From Salegentibacter agarivorans (GTDB lineage: Bacteria > Bacteroidota > Bacteroidia > Flavobacteriales > Flavobacteriaceae), in assembly GCF_900113135.1 (NCBI RefSeq), contig NZ_FOOH01000014.1, forward strand, positions 53,893 to 117,892: a stretch of DNA of 64,000 bases, given 5' to 3'. Both the position numbers and the translations under genes were made by a program. Within the stretch, counting starts at the first letter, position 1. The number at the start of each line of letters is the position of its first letter. The notes beneath the pieces are model-generated. The model worked only from the letters and a program-made list of their open reading frames with translations, was not told where the DNA came from and made no database searches. Positions 9,201-17,470 of this stretch are shown here, one piece after another.

Positions 9201-10103
9201 ATGTCCAAAAAATTCTGGCTACTGTTTCTTACTGGTTTACCTGTGCTTTTTCTGCTATGGTATTTCGTAATTAAAAATGACGATTATACTATTAAGTTCG
9301 AGGCGAAAGCGCTTCCCGGCGAAATAGTTTACAGGGTAGATTCACCTATTTTTGATAAAATGAAGGTGGAAAATTCTGAAATTAAATCTGATTTATCACA
9401 GGTAATTCAGGAAACAGAATTGAATTCAGAAAGCTATGAACTCAATTGGATTATCAAACCAAAGAACGATTCCATCACCCAGGTAAAAGTAGAAATTAAC
9501 AATAAAAATAATTCTTTTGAACACCGTTTCTTATTGCTGACAGGCCAAAATAATTTTCAAAAAGAAATGAAAGCTGAAATTGCCTATTTTAAAAAAGCTC
9601 TATCTACCAATAGAGCGTTATATAACGTACAAATTGAAGGAAAAAGTGTTACTCCTCAGAACACCTGTGCCTGTATTACAACCAACAGTAAAGTAGATCA
9701 AAAAGCTTTTGAAATGATGAAGACTATAGATATACTTTCTAATTATATCCTAGAGAATGATTTAGAAACCCTGGGCAGACCTAGAATTCTAATTAATTCC
9801 TGGAATAAACAGACTAAAAATATCAACTTCAGTTTTTGCTTCCCTATCGCAAAAATGCAAACCTATCCTAAAGATTTATTAATTGATATTCAAAAAATTA
9901 CTTCAGAAAAAGCTTTAAAAGCGAGTTTTCTCGGGAATTATATGTTTTCGCATAATGCCTGGTTTCATTTACTTGATTATGCCGAAAAGAATAATATTGA
10001 GGTTAAAAGTGAAAATATCCTGGAAATCTTTAAAGATAATCCGCAAATGGGTGGAGATGAATCTTTATGGGAAGCTGAAATATATTTACCAATAGTAGAA
10101 TAG
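9201..10103 (+). CDS. Membrane-anchored SRPBCC/GyrI-like effector-binding protein
   Basis: A 300-aa protein with one N-terminal membrane helix (about residues 4-24), no lipobox, and a periplasmic remainder. The layout (helix, an 'EAKALPGEIVYRVDSPIFD' strand-rich segment, a linker, then a C-terminal part ending in LWEAEIYLPI) matches Bacteroidota proteins with an SRPBCC-like domain joined to a GyrI/AraC-type effector-binding domain. The C-terminal 'GNYMFSHNAWFHLLDYAEKN' segment and the terminal strand support this. No catalytic residues are evident. It is last in the operon, 4 bp after the haloperoxidase-like gene. A small-molecule binding role is inference. The domain call is moderately sure because I could not run a profile search. 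Confidence 0.55.
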   Translation: MSKKFWLLFLTGLPVLFLLWYFVIKNDDYTIKFEAKALPGEIVYRVDSPIFDKMKVENSEIKSDLSQVIQETELNSESYELNWIIKPKNDSITQVKVEINNKNNSFEHRFLLLTGQNNFQKEMKAEIAYFKKALSTNRALYNVQIEGKSVTPQNTCACITTNSKVDQKAFEMMKTIDILSNYILENDLETLGRPRILINSWNKQTKNINFSFCFPIAKMQTYPKDLLIDIQKITSEKALKASFLGNYMFSHNAWFHLLDYAEKNNIEVKSENILEIFKDNPQMGGDESLWEAEIYLPIVE

Positions 10104-10176
10104 AATACTATCTCTTATCCTCTCAGTGGTTTTAAGATTCTAATAAATAAATAAAGCCTGAAAAATTCTGAAATTT

Positions 10177-10204
10177 GTCATCCTGAACTTGTTTCAGGAT
10201 CTAA
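10177..10204 (+). repeat. Dispersed 28-nt hairpin element, copy 1
   Basis: ATCCTGAA and TTCAGGAT form an 8-bp stem around CTTGT, within a 28-nt unit that recurs in reverse orientation at 27693-27720. The two copies differ at three positions, and two of those are a compensatory C-G to T-A change in the stem. This points to selection on the hairpin, or to a family of small intergenic palindromes. Confidence 0.7.
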
Positions 10205-10390
10205 GATAATTGATAATCAAACCACGTTAGAAGCTAAAACAATCCCAAAGATTCGGGGTAGCTTAACGAAAATAATACTTTTTAGACTTTCTTTTAATAC
10301 GGTAAAAACCTGAATTAAACTGCGCGGCTGGCAGTTGTGGGAAAACATAGTGTGTCTTCAAAACAAGTCTGGATGCATTTAATACTAAAA

Positions 10391-10423
10391 AAACCTCACA
10401 GGTTTTTAAAACCTGTGAGGTTT
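10391..10423. repeat. 33-nt perfect palindrome, possible bidirectional terminator
   Basis: A 16-bp arm beginning AAACCTCACAGG is followed after one base by its exact complement. It is 28 bp downstream of the end of the GMC small-subunit gene (read on the - strand) and faces the + operon. T-runs in the arms would help termination either way. It could equally be a small mobile palindrome; no second copy was noticed in this window. Confidence 0.55.
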
Positions 10424-10451
10424 GATATTTATTCCATGTACTTCTTAAAAC

Positions 10452-11096
10452 TTAAAGCGACATAGCTTTGCCCCCGCCCAGTTCATCTACGGGACCACAA
10501 GCAATATACTCTCCTGGAATTGGATCGTACCACATTACTTCTTCCCCAATTTTTTCACTGGTCTTATAGGCCCAAATTCCCATACTTCTTACTTCTTCCA
10601 AATAAGCTAAAGCACCGGCATCTGCATCTAAAGTTATTTTTTGATCTTTATCCTGCGGATCCTGGGTTTCGGTATTTCGTTTAGCTATTTCATCTCTTTC
10701 TGCCGGAGTTGCTCTAAGATATTTTGCTACAATTTGCTCATATTCTTCAGCATTACCTTCTCCTGCATCTTTATCAAATTCGTTTTTAAACGCCCTGGAA
10801 AAAGCATCAGCAGATTGTTTGAATTTGTCCTGCCTGTCCTGGTGAGCAACCTCTTCCATATAAGAATCTATGAATTCGGCTATATTTAAATCATTAGCAC
10901 CAGGAGTATCAGTTTTTGGAATAATAACTTCTAAAACCTGTTTTAACGCGAAACCGTTAGCAGCGCTTAAAAAAGTTGGCTCCCAGTTATAAGAAGGATC
11001 ATTTTTACAGCTTTGCAAAAGGTTTAAAGTAGTGGGACCTACAATAATAGCTCCCGCGCCAAGTCCTATATTTCTTAATGCTTGTCTTCTATTCAT
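10452..11096 (-). CDS. Gluconate 2-dehydrogenase subunit 3 family protein (Tat lipoprotein)
   Basis: Small subunit accompanying a GMC-type flavin dehydrogenase (214 aa). The N-terminus carries a twin-arginine signal (NRRQALRNIG) ending in a lipobox, LQSC with C30, so the folded protein is predicted to be exported by Tat and lipid-anchored. Family members stabilise and export the flavoprotein partner, which has no signal of its own. It starts 11 bp after the GMC gene on the same strand, an operon arrangement typical of these pairs. Electron acceptor and substrate are unknown. The genes across the divergent promoter suggest oxidation of a sugar or glycoside in the periplasm. Confidence 0.88.
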   Translation of the reverse strand: MNRRQALRNIGLGAGAIIVGPTTLNLLQSCKNDPSYNWEPTFLSAANGFALKQVLEVIIPKTDTPGANDLNIAEFIDSYMEEVAHQDRQDKFKQSADAFSRAFKNEFDKDAGEGNAEEYEQIVAKYLRATPAERDEIAKRNTETQDPQDKDQKITLDADAGALAYLEEVRSMGIWAYKTSEKIGEEVMWYDPIPGEYIACGPVDELGGGKAMSL

Positions 11097-11107
11097 AATC
11101 CTAATAA

Positions 11108-12814
11108 TTAAGCGTTAGATGATTTTTTAAAGTTTTTAGAAGCGTGATCTGCTGCTCTGGCAGTCATAGCCATATAAGTTAAAGAAGGGTTTTGGCAACC
11201 TGCAGAGGTCATAAAAGAACCATCGGTAACATATACATTAGGAACAGCGTGCACCTGGTTGTTTCCGTTTAAAACCGAAGTTTTAGGATCTCTACCCATT
11301 CTGGCAGTTCCCATTTCGTGTATTCCAAGTCCCGGTGCGCCAATATCATCGTAGCCCTGCACATCTTTAAATCCGCCTTTTTCCAGCATCTCTACTGCCT
11401 GGGCTACCATATCTTCTCTCATTTTGAGTTCATTTTCCTTGAACTCGGCATCAAAAGTTACTGTTGGTAAACCCCATTCATCGGTTTTATCATAATCCAG
11501 CGTCATTTTGTTTTCATGGTAAGGTAAGGTTTCCCCAAAGCCCATTAAGCCCATAGTCCAGCCACCTGGTTTAACGATAGCTTCTTTTAATTCTTTTCCA
11601 TAGGAAGCTTCAGCAATACCTTCACTCCAGTCTCCACGACTCGCACCACCCTGATAACCATAACCACGGGTAAAGCCTAAATTATCGCTTCCGTTAATAT
11701 TTCTAAAACGAGGTAAATAGATTCCGTTAGGCTTTCTTCCTTTATAATATTGATCTTCAAAACCATCATATTTACCAGATGCTCCAGCTTTAAAATGGTG
11801 ATCCATTACATTATGTCCCAGTTCTCCACTATCGTTCCCCAAACCATTCTCAAATCTATCAGATTTTGATTGCATTAGGATGCTTGTAGAAGCAATGGCA
11901 GAAGCACAAAGGAAGATAACATTAGCTTTAAATTCTATTTCTTCTTTAGTTTCGGTATCTATAACTTTTACCCCTGTAGCAAGTTTAGTTTCAGGATCGT
12001 AAATTACTTGATTTACTACAGAATTAGGTCTTAAAGTCATATTGCCAGTTCGTTCTGCCGCCGGTAATGTAGAAGAGTTACTACTAAAGTAAGCGCCGTA
12101 AGGACAACCTCTAATACAACGGTTTCTAAATTGGCAACTAGACCTACCTTCAAATTCTTTATCACCAGTAATATGCGCAACCCTACCTGCGGTTAGCACA
12201 CGGCCGTCACTAAAATTGTCGGCCATACTTTTTTTAAGGTGATCTTCAACGCAGTTTAGCGGCATTTGCGGCAGAAATTTCCCATCGGGTAATTGGCTTA
12301 ACCCAAGGTTTTCACCACTCACGCCAATATATGATTCAACATAATCATACCAGGGTGCAATATCTTTATAGCGAATTGGCCAGTCTACACCGTGGCCATC
12401 TTCTTTATTGGCGGTAAAATCTAAATCACTCAAGCGGTAGCTGTGACGTCCCCACATAATAGATCTTCCTCCCACGTGATACCCACGCATCCAGTCAAAT
12501 CTTTTTACTTCATTATAAGGGTGTTTAATATCGTCTACAAACCAATGTGCGCTGGCTTTATTAGTAGTATAACCGGTACGTGCTTGTTTTTGCTGACGTT
12601 TTTCTTCTTCTCGTGTTAATTGTCCTTTAAACTTATAATCCCAGGGATCATCGTTCATTGTTGGATAATCTTCAATATGTTTTACCATACGTCCACGTTC
12701 AAGCACAAGGGTTTTAAATCCTTTTTCACTAAGCTCTTTGGCGGCCCAACCACCGCTAATTCCTGTACCTACGACTATTGCATCATAAGTGTCTTTTTCA
12801 TAATAATTGCTCAC
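11108..12814 (-). CDS. GMC-family FAD-dependent oxidoreductase (sugar/glycoside dehydrogenase large subunit)
   Basis: Flavoprotein of 568 aa. The dinucleotide-binding GxGxxG lies at residues 16-21 (VVGTGISGG). A CIRGCPYGAYFSS segment occupies the middle, and the GMC C-terminal block holds the catalytic His-Asn pair, H499 (HEMGTARMG) and N542 (CQNPSL). The start is a GTG at 12814; no better in-frame ATG was seen. There is no signal peptide, consistent with piggy-back Tat export by the small subunit encoded 11 bp downstream. Related pairs oxidise sugars or sugar alcohols. Because isomerase, Gfo/Idh/MocA and DUF1080 genes lie just across the divergent promoter, formation of a 3-keto sugar or glycoside is a reasonable inference. 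Confidence 0.88.
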   Translation of the reverse strand: MSNYYEKDTYDAIVVGTGISGGWAAKELSEKGFKTLVLERGRMVKHIEDYPTMNDDPWDYKFKGQLTREEEKRQQKQARTGYTTNKASAHWFVDDIKHPYNEVKRFDWMRGYHVGGRSIMWGRHSYRLSDLDFTANKEDGHGVDWPIRYKDIAPWYDYVESYIGVSGENLGLSQLPDGKFLPQMPLNCVEDHLKKSMADNFSDGRVLTAGRVAHITGDKEFEGRSSCQFRNRCIRGCPYGAYFSSNSSTLPAAERTGNMTLRPNSVVNQVIYDPETKLATGVKVIDTETKEEIEFKANVIFLCASAIASTSILMQSKSDRFENGLGNDSGELGHNVMDHHFKAGASGKYDGFEDQYYKGRKPNGIYLPRFRNINGSDNLGFTRGYGYQGGASRGDWSEGIAEASYGKELKEAIVKPGGWTMGLMGFGETLPYHENKMTLDYDKTDEWGLPTVTFDAEFKENELKMREDMVAQAVEMLEKGGFKDVQGYDDIGAPGLGIHEMGTARMGRDPKTSVLNGNNQVHAVPNVYVTDGSFMTSAGCQNPSLTYMAMTARAADHASKNFKKSSNA

Positions 12815-12877
12815 TGTCTTGTAGTTAATTAATAATTTAGTTAATCGAATGCCTTCAAATATATAAATTTATGGTTA

Positions 12878-12885
12878 TAATTTTG
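12878..12885 (+). promoter_or_regulatory. Possible -7 element (TAATTTTG) in the divergent GMC/isomerase spacer
   Basis: Matches the Bacteroidota TAnnTTTG -7 consensus and lies 79 bp upstream of the isomerase start. No clear TTG -33 partner stands at the usual distance, so the call is weak. The spacer 12815-12963 must hold promoters for both directions. Confidence 0.25.
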
Positions 12886-12963
12886 CTTCTTTAAAAAAAA
12901 GTATACTTTTAAGATTTTAAACTATCAGTAAAATCACATTCTAATAACCCTTAAACCTATTTT

Positions 12964-13977
12964 ATGAACCTAAGACCAACCAAACTTTCTTATTATTTAT
13001 TATTCCTTTTTATCTCCTTCGGAATTTTTTCCTGTAAAGATCAAAAAGCTGAAAAAGACAACGCAGCAACCGCTGAAGTTAAAACCGAAGAAAATGCTGA
13101 ACCATTTTTTAAACTTTCTCTTGCTCAATGGTCTCTTAATAAGCCAATTTTTGCCGGGGAATTAGATCCAATAGATTTTGCTGAAAAAGCGAACGAAATG
13201 GGATTTGAAGGCATTGAATATGTTAGCAGCTTTTACGGCCAGCGCATTAGTGAAGCCAGTAATCCTGAAGAAGCAATGCAAAAAGTGCTGGATACTTTAA
13301 AGGCAAAGAGCGAAGAATTTGATGTAGAGAACGTTCTAATTATGGTAGACGGTGAAGGCGAATTAGCCAGCCCCAACCAGGCAGAACGTGAAAAAGCCGT
13401 AGAAAATCATAAAAAATGGGTTGATGCCGCTAATTTTTTAGGCGCCCATTCTATAAGAGTTAATCTTTTTGGTAGTGAAGAACCGGAAGAATGGAAAGCT
13501 TCAGCCGCCAAAGGCTTAAAAGCGCTTAGCGAATATGCAGCTGGAAAAAATGTGAATGTTTTAGTAGAAAATCACGGATATCTTTCTTCTAACGCGGCAC
13601 TTCTTGTTGAAGTTATTGAAGATGTAAATATGGAAAACTGCGGTACCCTTCCAGATTTTGGTAATTTTTGCCTTAAAAGACAGGGTGGTGAACGTTGGGA
13701 AGCAAAATGTGTAGAGGAATATCCAAAGTACCAGGGAATAGAAGAAATGATGCCTCATGCAAAAGCTGTGAGCGCAAAATCTTACGATTTTAATGACGAA
13801 GGGGAAGAAACGAGCCTTGATTATGAGAGAATCTTAAAAATTGTTCAGGATGCAGGATACACCGGTTTCATTGGGGTAGAATATGAAGGAGGAAATTTAT
13901 CTCCTGAAGAAGGTATAAAAGCCACTAAAAAACTTTTAATAGAAGTTGGGAGCAAATTAAACAGCAACAATAACTAA
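12964..13977 (+). CDS. Secreted sugar phosphate isomerase/epimerase-like TIM-barrel lipoprotein
   Basis: Xylose-isomerase-like TIM barrel of 337 aa with a lipoprotein signal (IFSC, C24), so it is predicted to act outside the cytoplasm, where phosphorylated sugars are unlikely. Candidate metal ligands sit in the family positions: Glu in VLVENHGYL, Asp in LPDFGNF, and a late Glu in FIGVEYEGG. The usual His strand reads AVSAKSYDF. It is first in a five-gene + operon (18 bp to the permease). Known relatives interconvert or cleave keto-sugars. Here a role on a periplasmic 3-keto sugar made by the divergent GMC dehydrogenase is inferred. The fold call is firm; the reaction is not. Confidence 0.85.
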   Translation: MNLRPTKLSYYLLFLFISFGIFSCKDQKAEKDNAATAEVKTEENAEPFFKLSLAQWSLNKPIFAGELDPIDFAEKANEMGFEGIEYVSSFYGQRISEASNPEEAMQKVLDTLKAKSEEFDVENVLIMVDGEGELASPNQAEREKAVENHKKWVDAANFLGAHSIRVNLFGSEEPEEWKASAAKGLKALSEYAAGKNVNVLVENHGYLSSNAALLVEVIEDVNMENCGTLPDFGNFCLKRQGGERWEAKCVEEYPKYQGIEEMMPHAKAVSAKSYDFNDEGEETSLDYERILKIVQDAGYTGFIGVEYEGGNLSPEEGIKATKKLLIEVGSKLNSNNN

Positions 13978-13995
13978 GAGAAGCTACAAAAGATA

Positions 13996-15231
13996 ATGAA
14001 AAGTTTAACCAGATTCCAGCTATCAACCATGATGTTCCTCGAATTCTTTATTTGGGGAGGGTGGTTTGTAACTTTAGGTACTTTTTTACCACAAAATTTA
14101 GAAGCCACAGGTGCACAAACGGCTATGGCTTTTTCTACTCAATCCTGGGGAGCAATTGTAGCTCCCTTTATTATTGGGCTAATTGCCGACCGTTTTTTTA
14201 ATGCCGAACGCATCCTTGGGGTACTTCATCTTATTGGTGCCTTATTGCTTTATATGATGTTTCAGGCAGAAGATTTTAGCAATTTTTATCCTTATGTTTT
14301 AGGGTATATGATTATTTATATGCCTACCCTGGCTTTAGTAAATTCCATTTCTTTTTATCAAATGTCAGATCCTTCTAAACAATTTTCAAGTATTCGAGTA
14401 TTTGGAACCATAGGATGGATTATTTCAGGATTAATAATAAGTCTAGTTTTTGCATGGGATTCTGCCGAGGGCCGTGCAGAAGGAATGCTTCGATATACCT
14501 TTTTAATGGCTGCTATAGCTTCTGCTATGTTAGGTTTATTCAGTTTTAGTCTACCTAAAACTCCACCGAGTAGCAAAGGAGAAAAAGTTTCAATTTCCGA
14601 TATTTTAGGACTGGAAGCAATTGGCTTACTTAAAGGCAAAAACTTTCTTATTTTCTTTATTTCCTCTATTCTAATTTCTATTCCACTGGCTTTTTATTAC
14701 CAAAATGCCAACCCTTTTCTTTCTGAAATTGGAATGGAAGATCCTACAGCAAAAATGTCTATAGGCCAGGTTTCAGAAGCTTTGTTTCTTTTACTTATTC
14801 CTTATTTCTTCAAAAAATTCGGTTTTAAGATTACCATCCTGGCAGGAATGTTAGCCTGGACGGTTAGATATTTGCTGTTTGCCTATGGAGATACCGGGGA
14901 ACTTGCTTTTATGTTAATAATAGGAATTGCACTTCACGGAATTTGCTATGACTTTTTCTTTGTTTCGGGACAAATATATACCGACTCCAAAGCGGGGCCA
15001 AAAATTAAAAGTGCCGCTCAGGGCTTAATTACTTTAGCCACCTATGGTGTGGGGATGCTTATTGGTTTCTGGGTAGCCGGGCAGGTTAGCGACATGTATT
15101 TGAACGCCGATGGCAGCCATAATTGGGAACAAATTTGGATCTTCCCCGCAGCATTTGCTTTTGTAGTTCTTATATTATTTGCTATTTTCTTTAAAGATGA
15201 AAAAATAGCCAAAAAAGATATTGAAATATAA
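13996..15231 (+). CDS. NupG-like MFS transporter (nucleoside:H+ symporter family)
   Basis: Inner-membrane permease of 411 aa with about twelve hydrophobic helices. The N-terminal 'MMFLEFFIWGGWFVTLGTFL' stretch is typical of the nucleoside:proton symporter family, which in Bacteroidota often sits in sugar-catabolic operons. It lies between the secreted isomerase and the Gfo/Idh/MocA gene with 18- and 22-bp gaps, so the likely cargo is the sugar or keto-sugar handled by this operon rather than a nucleoside. That substrate assignment is contextual inference. Confidence 0.86.
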   Translation: MKSLTRFQLSTMMFLEFFIWGGWFVTLGTFLPQNLEATGAQTAMAFSTQSWGAIVAPFIIGLIADRFFNAERILGVLHLIGALLLYMMFQAEDFSNFYPYVLGYMIIYMPTLALVNSISFYQMSDPSKQFSSIRVFGTIGWIISGLIISLVFAWDSAEGRAEGMLRYTFLMAAIASAMLGLFSFSLPKTPPSSKGEKVSISDILGLEAIGLLKGKNFLIFFISSILISIPLAFYYQNANPFLSEIGMEDPTAKMSIGQVSEALFLLLIPYFFKKFGFKITILAGMLAWTVRYLLFAYGDTGELAFMLIIGIALHGICYDFFFVSGQIYTDSKAGPKIKSAAQGLITLATYGVGMLIGFWVAGQVSDMYLNADGSHNWEQIWIFPAAFAFVVLILFAIFFKDEKIAKKDIEI

Positions 15232-15253
15232 CCAATCAAAAAATTACTGAAAT

Positions 15254-16393
15254 ATGGGTAAAAAAATAAAATTAGGAGTTTTAGGCGGCGGAGGAGATTC
15301 CCTTATAGGAGTTTTACACCGGGTAGCTTCTTCTATGTACGATAAATTTGAATTTGTTGGCGGGGTTTTTAATCCAGCATTAAAAGAAAGTCAGGAGTTT
15401 GCTAGAGAACTTGGCATTGGTACCGATAGAGTTTATAAAGATCTGGACCATTTAATTGTAGAGGAAGCCAAACTGCCTGAAGAAGAGCGCATAAAGGCTG
15501 TTTCTATTCTTACCCCCAACTTTTTACATTTTCCAATGGCAAAACAGCTGCTGGAAAACGGTTTTCATGTGATCTGTGAAAAGCCAATGACCACCACTTA
15601 CGAAGAAGCAAAAATACTTGAAGAGACACTTACCAAATCTAAAACGGTTTTTGCGGTAACCTATACCTATACCGGTTACCCAATGATTAGGCAAATGAAA
15701 GAAATGATTGCTGCCGGAGAGATTGGAGAAGTTCAAAAAATTGACGTGCAATATTATCAGGGTTGGATTAATTCAATTATACACGATAAAGAAGAAAGAA
15801 ACAGTATTTGGCGACTTGATCCCGAAAAAGGTGGAATAAGTTGTTGTATTGGTGATATTGGAACCCACGCTTTTGATATGATTGAATATGTAACAGGCCT
15901 GGAAGTAAAAGAGCTTTTAGCCGACCTGAACTACGTATATTCCGATAATAAGATGGATGTGGACGGCACTGTGCTTCTTCGTTTTTCAGAATTTGTAAAA
16001 GGAGTGCTTAGATCAAGCCAGATCGCTACCGGGGAAGAAAATAACTTTGCGGTAAAGATTTATGGAAAAAAAGCCGGTTTAAAATGGGAACAGGAAAACC
16101 CAAATTACCTTTACAAATTAGAAGAAGGGCAACCTATGAAGGTTTTAAAACCGGGGCACGAGTACAATTCTGCCCTATCTTTAGACGGCACCAAACTCCC
16201 TCCGGGACATCCAGAAGGTATTTTTGATTCTATGGGGAATATTTATAAAGGAGTTGCTCGCGCCATTAATGGCGAAAAATATCACCCTGCTGAATTTCCT
16301 ACAATGAAAGACGGCATACGTGGAATGAACTTTATAGAAAAAGTAGTAGAGTCTCACGCTAAAGGAAATGTTTGGATAAAAATAGACGCATAA
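15254..16393 (+). CDS. Gfo/Idh/MocA-family oxidoreductase
   Basis: Cytoplasmic NAD(P)-dependent sugar dehydrogenase or reductase of 379 aa. The N-terminal Rossmann fold begins LGVLGGGGDS (residues 7-16). The family EKP motif is at 109-111, and the catalytic-region GDIGTHAFD holds D201 and H205. There is no signal peptide. It is flanked by the permease (22 bp) and a cytoplasmic isomerase (12 bp). Such enzymes reduce or form 3-keto intermediates during non-hydrolytic glycoside breakdown, which fits the DUF1080 gene at the operon end. Substrate unknown. Confidence 0.9.
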   Translation: MGKKIKLGVLGGGGDSLIGVLHRVASSMYDKFEFVGGVFNPALKESQEFARELGIGTDRVYKDLDHLIVEEAKLPEEERIKAVSILTPNFLHFPMAKQLLENGFHVICEKPMTTTYEEAKILEETLTKSKTVFAVTYTYTGYPMIRQMKEMIAAGEIGEVQKIDVQYYQGWINSIIHDKEERNSIWRLDPEKGGISCCIGDIGTHAFDMIEYVTGLEVKELLADLNYVYSDNKMDVDGTVLLRFSEFVKGVLRSSQIATGEENNFAVKIYGKKAGLKWEQENPNYLYKLEEGQPMKVLKPGHEYNSALSLDGTKLPPGHPEGIFDSMGNIYKGVARAINGEKYHPAEFPTMKDGIRGMNFIEKVVESHAKGNVWIKIDA

Positions 16394-16405
16394 AAAATTA
16401 ATGAG

Positions 16406-17461
16406 ATGAAAACAGTAAAAGGACCTGCGGTTTATTTAGCCCAATTTATGGATACAGAAAAGCCTTTCAATAGTTTGGATGGTTTATGCGAATGGGCAGC
16501 AGATTTAGGATATAAAGGAATACAAATCCCAACTTGGGAATCAGCTTTGATAGATTTAACCAAAGCGGGGAAAAGCAAAGATTATTGCGACGAGATTAAA
16601 GGAAAAGTAGAATCTTACGGACTGGAAATCACAGAGCTTTGTACCCATTTACAGGGACAGCTCGTGGCAGTCCATTCTGCGTACGATACTATGTTTGATA
16701 ATTTTGCTCCAAAAGAAGTTAAAGGCAATCCAAAGGCCAGAACCGAATGGGCCGTAGAACAAATGAAAAGTGCAGCCCGCGCAAGCCGTAATTTTGGTCT
16801 TGATGTGCACGGTACATTTAGCGGGTCTTTGCTTTGGCATACCGCTCATCCCTGGCCGCAAAGACCGGAAGGTTTGGTAGAAATGGGATTCAAGGAACTT
16901 GCAAAACGCTGGCTACCTATTTTAAATGAATTTGATGAACAAAACGTAGATGTTTGTTATGAAGTTCACCCGGGAGAAGACCTTCACGACGGAGTTACTT
17001 TTGAACGCTTTCTTGAAGCAACCAATAATCACAAGCGGGTTAATTTATTGTATGATCCTAGCCATTTTGTGCTGCAGCAATTAGATTATATTTCATACAT
17101 AGATCATTACCACGAATTTATTAAAATGTTCCACGTAAAAGATGCTGAATTCAACCCTACCGGGAAAAAAGGTTCTTTTGGTGGTTACGGTGATTGGATA
17201 GATAGAGCGGGAAGATATAGACATCCCGGAGATGGCCAGGTAGATTTTAAAACTATTTTTTCTAAATTAACCGAATATGGTTGTGATGTTTGGGCAGTTC
17301 TTGAATGGGAATGCTGCATTAAATCGCCAGACCAGGGCGCTCGTGAGGGAGCTCCTTTTATTCAAAGTCATATTATTGAAGCTACTCAAAAGAAATTTGA
17401 TGATTTTGCAGGAAGTGAAATTGACGAGAAGAAATTAAAACGAATCTTAGGAATCAACTAA
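16406..17461 (+). CDS. Sugar phosphate isomerase/epimerase (cytoplasmic TIM barrel)
   Basis: AP-endonuclease-2/xylose-isomerase-like TIM barrel of 351 aa without a signal peptide. Metal-site candidates lie in order along the barrel: Glu in CYEVHPGED, Asp-His in LYDPSHF, His in KMFHVKDAE, and Glu in VLEWECC. It is a different subfamily from the secreted lipoprotein two genes upstream, so the operon carries one isomerase on each side of the inner membrane. It starts 12 bp after the Gfo/Idh/MocA gene. The likely role is isomerising the keto-sugar produced by, or destined for, that enzyme. Confidence 0.87.
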   Translation: MKTVKGPAVYLAQFMDTEKPFNSLDGLCEWAADLGYKGIQIPTWESALIDLTKAGKSKDYCDEIKGKVESYGLEITELCTHLQGQLVAVHSAYDTMFDNFAPKEVKGNPKARTEWAVEQMKSAARASRNFGLDVHGTFSGSLLWHTAHPWPQRPEGLVEMGFKELAKRWLPILNEFDEQNVDVCYEVHPGEDLHDGVTFERFLEATNNHKRVNLLYDPSHFVLQQLDYISYIDHYHEFIKMFHVKDAEFNPTGKKGSFGGYGDWIDRAGRYRHPGDGQVDFKTIFSKLTEYGCDVWAVLEWECCIKSPDQGAREGAPFIQSHIIEATQKKFDDFAGSEIDEKKLKRILGIN

Positions 17462-17470
17462 TTATATAAA

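Larger units (their letters stand above)
10104..10451. other. Intergenic region between convergent units, with two palindromic elements
   Basis: A 348-bp gap between the + operon ending at 10103 and the - gene ending at 10452. I see no credible reading frame. It holds a 28-nt hairpin element (10177-10204) and a 33-nt near-perfect palindrome (10391-10423), which may serve as transcription stops for the facing units. The remaining sequence has no recognisable function. Confidence 0.6.
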
